Below are positions 54,107 to 63,438 of a stretch of DNA of 64,000 bases, piece after piece; the stretch's first letter is position 1; each line of letters opens with the position of its first letter. The notes below the pieces were generated by a model that was given only the letters and a program-made list of their open reading frames with translations, searched no databases and was not told where the DNA came from. This DNA comes from Flavobacteriales bacterium. Lineage in GTDB: Bacteria; Bacteroidota; Bacteroidia; UBA10329. The stretch covers positions 29,425 through 93,424 of the forward strand of contig JAIOYP010000011.1 in the NCBI GenBank assembly GCA_021741155.1. Reading direction: 5' to 3'. The translations under genes and the position numbers were made by a program.

Positions 54107-54700
54107 ATGACCGATTTGTTTCGAAATAAATACCGCATTCCATCTGCCCGTGCCCCATGGTGGGATTATGGGCGCGATGCCGCATATTTCGTAACCATCT
54201 GCACCAAGGACAAGGAACATTATTTTGGTGAGGTGGAGAATGGCATAATGATAAAAACCGAATTGGGAACCACGGCAGATGATGTCTGGCAAATGATTCC
54301 CGAACAATTCCCTTTCGTGCGGTTAGAGGAATGGGTGGTAATGCCCAATCACATGCATGGAATCATCACCATTGACCGTAGAGACGCGATTAATCGCGTC
54401 TCTACAATGGATGACGCGGTGGGTACAGACGCGATTAATCGCGTCTCTACGGGTGAATCAACAGGTGGGGCAACGGGCAACAAAAACCCCATGTTGCACC
54501 AAAACCTATCCACCATTATCCGATGGTACAAGGGGCGGGCAACATTTGAGGCAAGGAAGATTCATGCCGATTTTGCATGGCAATCCCGTTTCCACGACCA
54601 CGTCATCCGCAATGAAGAGAACCACACAAAAATCCGATATTACGTTTTAAACAACCCCCTTTTGTGGAACCAAGACAAATTCAACCCCAATAACCGATGA
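54107..54700 (+). CDS. REP-associated tyrosine transposase (RAYT), Y1_Tnp/HUH family
   Basis: 197 residues. AYFVTICTKDKEHYFGEV, then the HUH motif in VVMPNHMHGIITI, then LSTIIRWYKGRATFEARK and WQSRFHDHVIRNEENHTKIR with the catalytic Tyr region (YYVLNNP). This is the IS200-like transposase that mobilises REP palindromes. Unusually, the coding region itself contains two 28-bp palindromes in frame (RRDAINRVST and TDAINRVSTG, residues about 91-115). Without these about 25 extra residues the length would be about 170-175, usual for the family. Whether the enzyme is still active is unknown. Confidence 0.88.
   Translation: MTDLFRNKYRIPSARAPWWDYGRDAAYFVTICTKDKEHYFGEVENGIMIKTELGTTADDVWQMIPEQFPFVRLEEWVVMPNHMHGIITIDRRDAINRVSTMDDAVGTDAINRVSTGESTGGATGNKNPMLHQNLSTIIRWYKGRATFEARKIHADFAWQSRFHDHVIRNEENHTKIRYYVLNNPLLWNQDKFNPNNR
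54378..54450. repeat. Two 28-bp palindromes inside the RAYT coding region
   Basis: 54378-54405 and 54423-54450. Both keep the frame. They lie just after the HUH motif. Confidence 0.9.
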
Positions 54701-54717
54701 TCTATTCGTAGAGACGC

Positions 54718-54786
54718 GATTAATCGCGTCTCTACCGTGGACGGTGCAAACGCGATTTGTACAGACGCGATTAATCGCGTCTCTAC
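54718..54786. repeat. Two 28-bp palindromes downstream of the RAYT gene
   Basis: 54718-54745 and 54759-54786, about 20 bp after the stop of the transposase gene. They also supply an apparent N-terminal extension to the TerC reading frame, which is not real. Confidence 0.9.
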
Positions 54787-54928
54787 ACGTGCCCACGTTT
54801 ATCTAACGCGTGCCCTGCACAATCATCTGACAACTCTTTTCGCTATTCAAAAGCAATTAACATTTGAATGTGAGCAAACTCATTCAGACAAGCCATTTAA
54901 GCAGCCTCACGCGAAATACCTTCACTTC

Positions 54929-55690
54929 ATGGAAATCTTCGAAATCTTTGCCCACTCCGAAACCTGGATTGCGCTACTTACGCTCACCTTTCTCGAAATT
55001 GTACTAGGAATAGACAATATCATCTTCATCTCTATTGTCACAGATAAGCTACCTGTCGACCAACAGGCAAAAGGGCGCAACATCGGACTAGGTCTCGCAC
55101 TCATCTTTCGTATCGGTTTACTGCTGGGTATTACGTGGATTATCGGATTCTCCGAACCGTTGTTTCATGTGTTTGAGCACGCAGTAAGCGGCAGAGATTT
55201 AATTCTGATGGCTGGTGGATTGTTCTTACTTGGTAAAAGCACATCCGAAATACACCACAAGTTAGAAGGAGAAAGCGAAGACCGCGAACCAGGAACAAAA
55301 GCAGCACTTACACTCGGTAGCGCGCTCATTCAGATAGTAGCTTTAGATATGGTTTTTAGCTTCGATTCCATACTAACAGCAATTGGCCTAACCAAACACG
55401 TTGAAATTATGATTGGAGCCGTTATCATGTCCATGATAGTGATGATGCTGTTCTCTGGCGCCATCAGCAAGTTCATTAACGAACGTCCAACGTTGCAAAT
55501 TCTCGCATTGGCATTCCTCATTCTCATTGGTTTTATGCTGATGTTGGATGCCATGGGATTCCATGTTCCCAAAGGATACATCTATTTCGCAGTAGCCTTC
55601 TCGCTCTTAGTAGAGATGGTCAACCTGAGAATGAGAAAAGGAAAAAGCAAGGTTAAACTGAACAAACACATGACTCCCGATGAAAAATAA
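54929..55690 (+). CDS. TerC-family integral membrane protein
   Basis: Start set at MEIFEIFAHSETWIALLTLT; upstream in-frame codons are translated palindromes. 253 residues, about seven membrane helices. FLEIVLGIDNIIFISIVTDK and ALDMVFSFDSILTAIGLTKH carry the paired Asp/Asn residues typical of the TerC/Alx family, which is linked to tellurium resistance and manganese export. The 3' end overlaps the next gene by 11 bp. Confidence 0.9.
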   Translation: MEIFEIFAHSETWIALLTLTFLEIVLGIDNIIFISIVTDKLPVDQQAKGRNIGLGLALIFRIGLLLGITWIIGFSEPLFHVFEHAVSGRDLILMAGGLFLLGKSTSEIHHKLEGESEDREPGTKAALTLGSALIQIVALDMVFSFDSILTAIGLTKHVEIMIGAVIMSMIVMMLFSGAISKFINERPTLQILALAFLILIGFMLMLDAMGFHVPKGYIYFAVAFSLLVEMVNLRMRKGKSKVKLNKHMTPDEK

Positions 55691-56852
55691 AGCACTGATT
55701 ACCCTCATTGCATTCTTCTTCGTTTCTACCGTTTCGTGGTCAATAGAACCGCAATTAGATAAGGCCAAAGTGCTTATCGCATCCAACAAAACCAGAGATG
55801 CCATTCCGCTTTTAGAAGAGCTAATGAAGAAGGACAATGCTCCGGCTGCCTACAACTATTTCTTAGGCATGTGCTTAATAAAAGAAGGTGTGCGCATTGA
55901 AGAAGCCGTGGCCTACCTCGAAAAAGCAGGAGAAGATTATTCCCATACCGATTTGAACCCAGGAATGGGAGAACCAGAGTTCTGCTGGTACTATTTGGTT
56001 ATCGGTTACAGCCGATTAAAAGAGTGCGACAAGGCCATGAAAACCTACGATAAGTTTGTAGAGGTGTATTCGCAAGGCGATCCGTTCTACACCAACGAAG
56101 CCATGAAATGGATTGAGCTTTGCCACGAACCAATGCGCATGGCACAGGAGATTAAAACGTACAGTCAGGTAAATGCATCTCCAAGCTTCTTAAAAAACCG
56201 CTTGGTAAACATGCAACCAGAAAGTGCAGAAGTGGTAACCCGCGAAGTGAATTACACCACGGCTTCCATCCTCTATGGTGTACAAGTATCAGCATCCATC
56301 ACCCCAACGTATACAACAGAATTTAAAGGATTGAAAAACGTAGGTGTGTATGTAGATGAGAATAAGATTTACCGCTACGTTATTGGCAACCTGACCTTTC
56401 GTTCGCAAGCAGAAGAATTGCTCAATGAAGTGAAGGCAAACGGCTATCCCGATGCGTTCATCGTAGACATCAATCAGCCAGATACTTATGGCGAAGAAGT
56501 AATGAGTTTGAATAAGATGAGCATTACACCTCAGTTGAAAGGAAAAGTTGAATTCCGTGTTCAGATTGGTGCATTTGCAGAGACCTTACCAAAAGACCTA
56601 CGCAAATTCTACTTCGAAGTGGATAAGCTGAAAGAAGTACGCGAAAACGACCTTACCATCCTCACCGCAGGCAAGTTTGACACCTATGCAGAAGCACAGC
56701 AACACCGCGATATGCTCAAGCAGCAAGGTTTGGGCGATGCATTTGTTACCGCTTTCAATCAGAAAAAACGAGTTCCGGTAAATGTGGCGCTTAAATACCT
56801 AGACCAAGAAGTGAAGGAAGAACTGGTGCCGCAAAAACGGGGGAAGAAATAG
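55680..56852 (+). CDS. Secreted TPR and SPOR-domain protein
   Basis: 390 residues with a signal peptide (MKNKALITLIAFFFVSTVSW). TPR-like helices cover about 25-160 (AAYNYFLGMCLIKEGVRIEE, YYLVIGYSRLKECDKAMKTY). Two SPOR-like modules follow: one around KIYRYVIGNLTFRSQAEELL and one around VEFRVQIGAFAETLPKDLRK. SPOR domains bind denuded peptidoglycan glycan at division sites, so a periplasmic cell-envelope role is likely. Overlaps the TerC gene by 11 bp. Confidence 0.75.
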   Translation: MKNKALITLIAFFFVSTVSWSIEPQLDKAKVLIASNKTRDAIPLLEELMKKDNAPAAYNYFLGMCLIKEGVRIEEAVAYLEKAGEDYSHTDLNPGMGEPEFCWYYLVIGYSRLKECDKAMKTYDKFVEVYSQGDPFYTNEAMKWIELCHEPMRMAQEIKTYSQVNASPSFLKNRLVNMQPESAEVVTREVNYTTASILYGVQVSASITPTYTTEFKGLKNVGVYVDENKIYRYVIGNLTFRSQAEELLNEVKANGYPDAFIVDINQPDTYGEEVMSLNKMSITPQLKGKVEFRVQIGAFAETLPKDLRKFYFEVDKLKEVRENDLTILTAGKFDTYAEAQQHRDMLKQQGLGDAFVTAFNQKKRVPVNVALKYLDQEVKEELVPQKRGKK

Positions 56853-56876
56853 GTATTTAGCTCTTGGATAGTTAAT

Positions 56877-57165
56877 AGACCCTTCGTTCCTCAGGGAAAC
56901 AGACGTGATAAAGTCAGCTACGTAGATTGTTTCGCATAGCAAAACCTTTACTGGTTTGTTACCGAATTAGTTGACTTCTACAATTGCGAGAGCCTGCCCC
57001 GTTTTTCGGGGAACGAAGCAATCTCAACCGGCTTAACTTAATGACATTGCCCAAAGAGGCTCATCCGATTGCATCGGGATTAAAAGCCGCTCAAGAAAGG
57101 AAGGTTAGCACGCCTTCTACTGATGAAAACCCATTTGCTAATTCAATAATCAGCTAATCCGCTAA
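56877..57165. other. Gene-free stretch with a half 20-bp element and an 'ATTGCGAG' repeat
   Basis: 56877-56896 is the left arm of the inverted-repeat element seen at 32471; the right arm is missing. 56982-57024 carries CAATTGCGAGAGCCTG and ends GAACGAAGCAATCTC, the same family as 9556. No gene was seen between 56853 and 57165. Confidence 0.6.
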
Positions 57166-57945
57166 TCACCTCTCCCCTTTTTTAAACTTAGAAATGGCAT
57201 TCCGTGTAAAGTCTGAAAGAACCAATTTCCCACTCATTACAGCACGTTCTGCCAAAAGGGTGTCCCAATCCTCCGTTCCTTCCCAAAACACAGTCTTAAG
57301 CATTGCCATGGCCTCTGGGTTGCTTTTAGACAACTGTTCTACAAGTGTTTCAATGGCATCATCCATGTCTTCCACCGTTTCGTGGATAGACGTATAAAGT
57401 CCTTTTTCTCGTGCCCATGTTGCAGAATACCACGTGGTGGCATCAATGCTCATTTGGCTAAATGCCGAATTGCCAATCTTCTTCTCCACGGCTGGTCCCA
57501 CCACAAAGGGTCCGATGCCCACTGCTAATTCACTCAATTTTACGGCCGAATGTTCTGTTCCAAAAGTGTAATCTGCCGCAGATGCCAACCCTACTCCTCC
57601 TCCAACTGCTTTCCCTTGCACACGGCAGAGCACAAACTTGGGTGCTTTGCGAATGGCATTAATCACATTGGCAAAACCCGAGAAGAACACTTTTCCTGTT
57701 TCTAAATCATCAATCGAAATTAATTCATCAAAGCTTGCCCCTGCACAAAAGGCTTTACCACCTGCACTTTTCAGCACAATCACTTTTACAGCTTCATCCT
57801 TTCCTGCATCTTCGATGGTTTGAGCTAGTTTACGCAACACTTTCCCTGGCAGCGAATTGCTGAGTGGATGAAAGAATTCGATGGTGGCTACTCCCCTGCC
57901 ATCAACAGCTATCTGCACACTTCCTTGGTCTATTGCTTCGCTCAT
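57166..57945 (-). CDS. Enoyl-CoA hydratase/isomerase family protein
   Basis: Start at MSEAIDQGSVQIAVDGRGVA. 259 residues of crotonase fold. The oxyanion-hole segments are GGKAFCAGASFDELISI and GKAVGGGVGLASAADYTFGT. SELAVGIGPFVVGPAVEKKI and EGTEDWDTLLAERAVMSGK complete the family pattern. It is likely to hydrate an enoyl-CoA or methylglutaconyl-CoA in fatty-acid or leucine degradation. Single gene; a hairpin follows on the other side at 58018. Confidence 0.88.
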   Translation of the reverse strand: MSEAIDQGSVQIAVDGRGVATIEFFHPLSNSLPGKVLRKLAQTIEDAGKDEAVKVIVLKSAGGKAFCAGASFDELISIDDLETGKVFFSGFANVINAIRKAPKFVLCRVQGKAVGGGVGLASAADYTFGTEHSAVKLSELAVGIGPFVVGPAVEKKIGNSAFSQMSIDATTWYSATWAREKGLYTSIHETVEDMDDAIETLVEQLSKSNPEAMAMLKTVFWEGTEDWDTLLAERAVMSGKLVLSDFTRNAISKFKKGER

Positions 57946-58017
57946 TGTTTTGATTTTGAACGACAAAACTAACAGCTTCGCGAAAAGTCAGACTTGCTCT
58001 AACTGAAACAAAACAAG

Positions 58018-58061
58018 AAACTCCGCCTAAGATGCTCTACAGAACATCCGAGACGGAGTTT
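58018..58061. terminator. Hairpin between convergent transcripts' flanks
   Basis: AAACTCCG pairs with CGGAGTTT, with an inner GATG/CATC stem. It lies between the enoyl-CoA hydratase start and the stop of the secreted protein at 58085 and can end the latter's transcript. Confidence 0.5.
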
Positions 58062-58084
58062 ACCTAAATACCTATCGGAATTGA

Positions 58085-58978
58085 CTAGTGCTGCACCACC
58101 AACTTAGTTCGTGAAATGCTCTCGGTATCAGAAACAGTAACCACATACGTTCCATTGGCCAAGCCAGAAACATCCACGTTTTGATTGTCCCTCATCAACG
58201 GCACAGTCTTTACAAGTGCGCCTGTCAGTGAATAAATCTGCACACTGGCGTTTTTTGTGTTCATAGCGTCAGTCGCTATCGTAATTGCCTGATTTGCAGG
58301 ATTTGGATAGAGGCTTAACTCAGACGCATCTTGAAAATCGTTCACCGAATTTATTAATCCATCGAAACTCAGGTTATCAACATACAGCACAGAGTTTCCG
58401 TTCGGTGTATCATCCATACCTGACGGAATGAAGGCTGAAATCCAAATTAATGCACTGTCGGCAGTGGTGTAAGAATCGAACTGCACATTGAATGATGTCC
58501 AGTCTGTAACGGTTGATGTAACCACGAGCGCGTCATTCAGGAGGTTGCCAGAATTCACCTCTACTCCATTGTTAAAAAGTACGACCTTGATGAATGCTGT
58601 ATCCTCATTCACAGAATTGTACTTGTAATAGCCATAGAGATTTGTTGGGTTTCCAGAGATAGGAAATGCAGGTTCAAATGGAAAGTTGAAGCTACCCGTT
58701 ATAGCCATGCCATAACCTCCACCAAGTGGCATGAACGAGGGGTCGTTCTCTAATCTCATTGAGTACATCCCAACATTGCTTGGATAGTGATCTGCTGACC
58801 GAGTTACCGGAAAGTAAGGCCCCGGCTGACCTTGAAGGGTTGTGGCCCAATCGTCAGGCGTTACGTAATTTCCATCCTGAGTCCAATCCTCAAACCCGTT
58901 GTTCGGAATTTGAGCTTTGCACTGACCAATTGCCAAAGCAAAAGCCATCGTGCTTGCGAAAAGTAATTTTGTTTTCAT
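58085..58978 (-). CDS. Secreted protein with type IX sorting domain
   Basis: 297 residues. Signal peptide (MKTKLLFASTMAFALAIGQC). The body (NGFEDWTQDGNYVTPDDWAT and LYVDNLSFDGLI) is a jelly-roll, carbohydrate-binding-like domain. The C-terminus (LSLYPNPANQAITI, VQIYSLTGALVKT, LANGTYVVTVSDTE) is a type A type-IX-secretion sorting domain that directs export and surface attachment. Function on the surface is unknown. Confidence 0.85.
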   Translation of the reverse strand: MKTKLLFASTMAFALAIGQCKAQIPNNGFEDWTQDGNYVTPDDWATTLQGQPGPYFPVTRSADHYPSNVGMYSMRLENDPSFMPLGGGYGMAITGSFNFPFEPAFPISGNPTNLYGYYKYNSVNEDTAFIKVVLFNNGVEVNSGNLLNDALVVTSTVTDWTSFNVQFDSYTTADSALIWISAFIPSGMDDTPNGNSVLYVDNLSFDGLINSVNDFQDASELSLYPNPANQAITIATDAMNTKNASVQIYSLTGALVKTVPLMRDNQNVDVSGLANGTYVVTVSDTESISRTKLVVQH

Positions 58979-59173
58979 GTTACTGTTGTCTGACTTTATA
59001 GTGCTGACTCCGCACGTTCTGGTTTACGATAAAGGTCTACCAGAACACATTCTAGAAACATGACGAAACACAGGGATTACAATGATTTGAAGCGTAAAGA
59101 ATGACGGTAACAATCGAGAACTTAATAGGTTTATCGTGCCTGAAAACGCAAGAATTGAAACTCAAAAGAGAGA

Positions 59174-59524
59174 CTACCTCACCTCTACTGCTTCCAATAC
59201 AGCTGGCTGTCCTTTCTGACAATCGCCTTGCATGATACGCGAGTAATGAAAGCCGAATTCTAGCTGCAATCCATTACGCTGGTACTGCTCCTCTAACTGA
59301 ACAGGAATGAGGTATTTCTCTTCGCTCCCATCTGTGTATGTAAGAATAAACGGACAGCCATCAGCAGCAAACTCGGTGGTGATGTACCCTAGATACCGAC
59401 CTTCTAAAAGCACTGCTTCTGAAACAGAAACGGGCTTATTAGTATTGCATGCTGCAAGCACAAAAAGAAACAGCGCGCCTATCCCAAAGATAAACGCGCT
59501 GCTACGTGAATTGCCCTTAATCAT
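59174..59524 (-). CDS. Small hypothetical lipoprotein
   Basis: 116 residues with a lipoprotein signal (FIFGIGALFLFVLAAC, lipobox LAAC, Cys26). The mature part is short and beta-rich (GRYLGYITTEFAADGCPFIL, LQLEFGFHYSRIMQGDCQKG) with two further Cys that may form a disulfide. Unrecognised. The start overlaps the stop of the large secreted protein (TAATG), so both are translated together. Confidence 0.7.
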   Translation of the reverse strand: MIKGNSRSSAFIFGIGALFLFVLAACNTNKPVSVSEAVLLEGRYLGYITTEFAADGCPFILTYTDGSEEKYLIPVQLEEQYQRNGLQLEFGFHYSRIMQGDCQKGQPAVLEAVEVR

Positions 59525-62500
59525 TAGTCGGTAATCACAAACTGAACTTTTCCGAGCTTGCCATCTTTCTCGGCAATGAGGAAGTAAACTCCTGCGGCAA
59601 CATCGGCAAGGCGCACTAGTTGCTTCTCCACTGCTTGTTGTTCTCCTAAAATCAACTTTCCTGCGCTGTTAAACACGCGATACGTAGTTCCAAGTGCCAA
59701 GCCTGAAATGGTAAACGTGCCATCATTCGGATTTGGATAAACGCCCACATTCTCCAAGGTCTCGTTGATGTCGGTAATGAGCGTGTTCAGAATTCCAACT
59801 CCGAAACCAGAGAAACCAGTATTGAAACTGGCCGTGAACTTGACATCAGACCCGAAGCTACCTACCGTTGCTGCCGCATTTCCGATTGAATAAGATGCGT
59901 AATTGGCTGGTGTCACATCGCTAATACGGTTGTTTGACACCTTGATAATCTCGACATTGCTTCTGCTGTTTCCTGTAGCCGTTTCCCACGCATTCACCTC
60001 ATTCTGCTTGTAATACAGCGTGAGGTTGTAGGTTCCATTCGGGTTGTTGTTGTCTGGAACGATGGAATACGTTTTTGAATGAAGATAATCTGCTGCTGTG
60101 TTTGAATTAAACACGGTTGCCGTTGGATTGGTGCCCTGTCTATCAACTTCCAAACTCACGCATCCGTAATCCCACGCGCTTGTGTTCTGGATAGATGCCA
60201 TTACATCGCCACTTGTTGGGTCGTAGAAGTGAACGGTAGAATTAGGCCCCAAATAGCCTTCATCACCACTATTCGTGTTTACAGCCGTTTGAATGTTGAT
60301 GTTGGTTTCGCCTGTAACAAGGATATTGTCCACCGCACAACCATACAACCATCCGCTTCCATCGTTGTAATAAATCAGCAAGGTGACAGTGCTTTCTCCC
60401 AAATAGGCAGCAAGGTCAAATTGCTGCTGTACCCACGGGCCATCTACTCCCGAAGCAACCAAATCGCCCACAAGTGTGTAGTTGGTTCCATTGGTAGACG
60501 CATAAAGTCCTGCATATTCGGTATTTCCTTGATACGTGTTCGCTTCGAAATAAGTATCAAATGTTACCTCCGCACTGGTAAAATTGCTCAAATCCATTAC
60601 CGGAAAGATGAGGTCAACCTCGCTCATATCGCAATTGCAATCATCATCGTTCACGTACGCGAAGTTTGTGGTGTTTGAAGATGGGATATTGTAAGGGCCT
60701 GATTCTGCCGCAGCCTCATTTCCCACCTGCCAAGCTGTGGCTCCTGCGGGATTAAGGGCTGTCATAATGCCCAAACCATTCTCAAAATCTTCTTGTAAAA
60801 TAATCTGTGTTCCTTGCGCTAACGCTGGATCCAAATCATCATCGTTAATGGTGATGGTAACCGTTTGATTGATGCTGCCAGTGGTGGCATTTCCACCATT
60901 GGCATTGAGGGTGTAGTTCAACGTGATGGTCTCGTTGCCCTCTACATAACTGTCGTTATACACACGAATCGTGATGTTTCCGCTTAGGTTTCCATTTGAA
61001 AAAGTAATACTTGTATTAAGCAAGTCGTAGTCGAGACCTTGGGTAGCCGAGCCTCCAGAAACACTTACCGTTGCAGTAGCGTTCTGAGAAGGCGCAGAAG
61101 CAATGCCAATTGGTATCACCACATCCACATACGGCAAGCAACCATTGGCCTGTGCCGCATCTGCTTCATTTGCTGTTTGTGAACCAACACTGAAAGTTAC
61201 CGATGGTGCGCAATTCGGCAAATCGAATGCTGCCACACGCGTACTCCATGCACTTCCCGTTCCGTAAGCCCCCGTAAACCAAAAGGTCTCTCCGTCTGAA
61301 GGGTCTAATCCCATGGCGTGGTAATCTCCCCAACGGTTAGAGTTGTTTGCGGTAGTACCTGCAATGATGGTCGTTTCGGGCTCGGTCATTGTGTTAAGCG
61401 GGTCGCACGACTTTCTACCAGTATATCTCAACGAAGGATAAATAGTGCTACTAGAAACGCTGTATGCCAATCCAATATTCCCCGAAGCGGAGATTCCAAT
61501 AGAAGCCATCCAACGGCCAGCGGCATCTGGCGAATAAGTTCCTTGCTGATAAATGCTCCAAGAACCAGACGTACCGTTGGTTCTTCTAAGCTCATACCAG
61601 CGAACACCTGCACGGTCGCCTCCTGTCACGTCAGTTGCGTGGCAGCACACAATGGACTCGTGTGTGCCGAAGTTGCGGTAATGAATGCGATTCATCAACA
61701 CTTCGCGCAGCGGATCGAGATTGGTACTTGAACTAGGCTGATCGATACACGAGAAAGACGTGAAACCGCACAGCCCAGAATCAAAATCTTGAACTCCCAG
61801 TGTTGCTACTTGAGTTAGGGTAGTGTTGTTAGCATTGCTCCAATTGATGTTGAACTCCCACATCTCCAACGCATCTGTTGCTGCTCCAGTCCAAGCATCA
61901 TCACGAATTCGCATCACCAAGGCTGGTGTTCCTGCTGGCGGAACAGTCGTTCCATTCAAACTCACTGGTGTTGCTGCTTGAAAAGAAATGGTTCCGAAAG
62001 TTGGTATGGTGAAACGCTGAGCTGTACCAGAAGTTCCTGCCAACATCTGCGTACGGTTGAGCGCATAAACTGCTGATGAATTCTCGTTTGTGGTAACGAT
62101 ATAGGCGTTATTCCAAATAGAATACTTCGGGTAATCGGGAAAATTGGTAGCGCTGTAGGTGTATTTATACCAAGTGCCAAGTGGGTCTGCTGTTGTAGAA
62201 ATGGCCACATGCAATACGTTTCCGCTGCTTGCAAACTCACTCATCAACCAGCGGTTGGCCAATTCATCATACAGAACAATCGGGTCTCCTGCTCCACCGT
62301 TGAAACCCATGTAATTATCTAAGTAGGTGGCATTTGCCAACACTTGACCTGTCTTATTCCAAACCTTGAAATACGAACCAGAACCTCCATTGAGCATTTG
62401 AATGACATGATTCGGCCCTACATCCACGCACGGATCGGCTGGACTTACGTTCGTAAAGCCAATGCCTTCGAAACTGTAAGCCAATGATTTATTGCTAGCA

Positions 62501-62787
62501 CTTGGCGCATAGTCTTGCTGCCAAGCTGGGTCGTTGCCATTCGGCTTTGCCAATGGATTGACGGACTCATTCAAAATCCAATCCTTTTTGGGATGATACC
62601 CTTCTTTCAAGGTCTTGGTAATCTCATTTACGACATTCGGATCTTCGATGTAATCGCGTAGTGGCACCGTTTCGCCATGGAATGTGACAGGAATTTCGGT
62701 TGGATTACGAAGGATATTATCTTTTTGGGCCAGCAACGAAGTGCTGATTAATAGCCCAGCAGCAAGGAAATACAGTTTTTTCATCAA
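59524..62787 (-). CDS. Large type-IX-secreted surface protein with Calx-beta domain
   Basis: 1087 residues. Signal peptide (MMKKLYFLAAGLLISTSLLA). Residues about 70-530 form a propeller-like region with PADPCVDVGPNHVIQMLNGG and RWGDYHAMGLDPSDGETFWF. A Calx-beta domain lies at about 540-650 (YVEGNETITLNYTLNANGGN, TITINDDD). A jelly-roll region follows (about 665-790), then the type A sorting domain (VGVYPNPNDGTFTISGLALG, ending GKLGKVQFVITD). It is exported by type IX secretion and probably cell-surface attached; possibly an adhesin. Substrate unknown. Confidence 0.85.
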   Translation of the reverse strand: MMKKLYFLAAGLLISTSLLAQKDNILRNPTEIPVTFHGETVPLRDYIEDPNVVNEITKTLKEGYHPKKDWILNESVNPLAKPNGNDPAWQQDYAPSASNKSLAYSFEGIGFTNVSPADPCVDVGPNHVIQMLNGGSGSYFKVWNKTGQVLANATYLDNYMGFNGGAGDPIVLYDELANRWLMSEFASSGNVLHVAISTTADPLGTWYKYTYSATNFPDYPKYSIWNNAYIVTTNENSSAVYALNRTQMLAGTSGTAQRFTIPTFGTISFQAATPVSLNGTTVPPAGTPALVMRIRDDAWTGAATDALEMWEFNINWSNANNTTLTQVATLGVQDFDSGLCGFTSFSCIDQPSSSTNLDPLREVLMNRIHYRNFGTHESIVCCHATDVTGGDRAGVRWYELRRTNGTSGSWSIYQQGTYSPDAAGRWMASIGISASGNIGLAYSVSSSTIYPSLRYTGRKSCDPLNTMTEPETTIIAGTTANNSNRWGDYHAMGLDPSDGETFWFTGAYGTGSAWSTRVAAFDLPNCAPSVTFSVGSQTANEADAAQANGCLPYVDVVIPIGIASAPSQNATATVSVSGGSATQGLDYDLLNTSITFSNGNLSGNITIRVYNDSYVEGNETITLNYTLNANGGNATTGSINQTVTITINDDDLDPALAQGTQIILQEDFENGLGIMTALNPAGATAWQVGNEAAAESGPYNIPSSNTTNFAYVNDDDCNCDMSEVDLIFPVMDLSNFTSAEVTFDTYFEANTYQGNTEYAGLYASTNGTNYTLVGDLVASGVDGPWVQQQFDLAAYLGESTVTLLIYYNDGSGWLYGCAVDNILVTGETNINIQTAVNTNSGDEGYLGPNSTVHFYDPTSGDVMASIQNTSAWDYGCVSLEVDRQGTNPTATVFNSNTAADYLHSKTYSIVPDNNNPNGTYNLTLYYKQNEVNAWETATGNSRSNVEIIKVSNNRISDVTPANYASYSIGNAAATVGSFGSDVKFTASFNTGFSGFGVGILNTLITDINETLENVGVYPNPNDGTFTISGLALGTTYRVFNSAGKLILGEQQAVEKQLVRLADVAAGVYFLIAEKDGKLGKVQFVITD

Positions 62788-63001
62788 ATGGGTTTGGTTT
62801 TCAATTGTGGCGAATCTAAGTGAAACGCCTAGTTAAGAACGTAAACTGACCGTCAATTGTTGAAAACCCGTGGCAAAAACACGTTCATTATCGCCTTTAA
62901 CGGCACGGCTTTTCAAAACACAAATCCGCGTGAGATTAAAGTTTGATGAGAACGTAAAGACGATCATTTTCCTTCTGAAATTTGCCGGACATAACCCTCT
63001 C

Positions 63002-63268
63002 ATGAGCGCCCTCAACCTTTTTATCCTGAAGTACCTGAAACAGCTCGAAATGACGGGCGTGATTATGCGCATTAGTAGTTTCAGTGTAGTGAGTTGGATG
63101 GGGGCTGATAGTCCGTTCATGTACGTTTGGATGCTGAATACCGTGGATGCTATCCTACTTACGTGGTGCGCCATCTTGAAGAAAGACGCTGCCTATTCCC
63201 TACTCAACGGATTTTGGATTTTGGTTGGATTAGTTGGCATTCTGAGAGCTGGCGCATACATTCATTAG
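63002..63268 (+). CDS. Small membrane protein, CBU_0592-like
   Basis: Start at MSALNLFILKYLKQLEMTGV, preferred because the frame upstream is not conserved-looking. 88 residues with two membrane helices (FMYVWMLNTVDAILLTWCAI and NGFWILVGLVGILRAGAYI). The layout resembles small two-helix Bacteroidota proteins of the CBU_0592 type; not certain. The function is unknown. Confidence 0.6.
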   Translation: MSALNLFILKYLKQLEMTGVIMRISSFSVVSWMGADSPFMYVWMLNTVDAILLTWCAILKKDAAYSLLNGFWILVGLVGILRAGAYIH

Positions 63269-63270
63269 AC

Positions 63271-63368
63271 ATTTAAAAGCCACAGATGCACGGATTTTCT
63301 CTGATTTCACGAATGAATTCTATTTAATCTGCGAAAAATCTGTGTCCATCTGTGCATCCGTGGCTAAA
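63271..63368. repeat. Dispersed repeat, 'GCCAC-GATGCACGG' family, copy 3
   Basis: Starts AAAGCCACAGATGCACGGAT and ends with its mirror TGTGCATCCGTGGCTAAAA. It is the fullest of the three copies and can fold into a long imperfect hairpin. It separates the two genes here. Confidence 0.7.
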
Positions 63369-63438
63369 AACATGTTCTTAGCATATTCTTGGTCTTTCGC
63401 TGAATAATCGATTCATCATTTTCCGTTCTTAGCGCACC

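Noticed and set aside
54737..54928. N-terminal extension of TerC
   Set aside because: Its first part is translated palindrome; TerC starts normally at MEIFEIF (54929).
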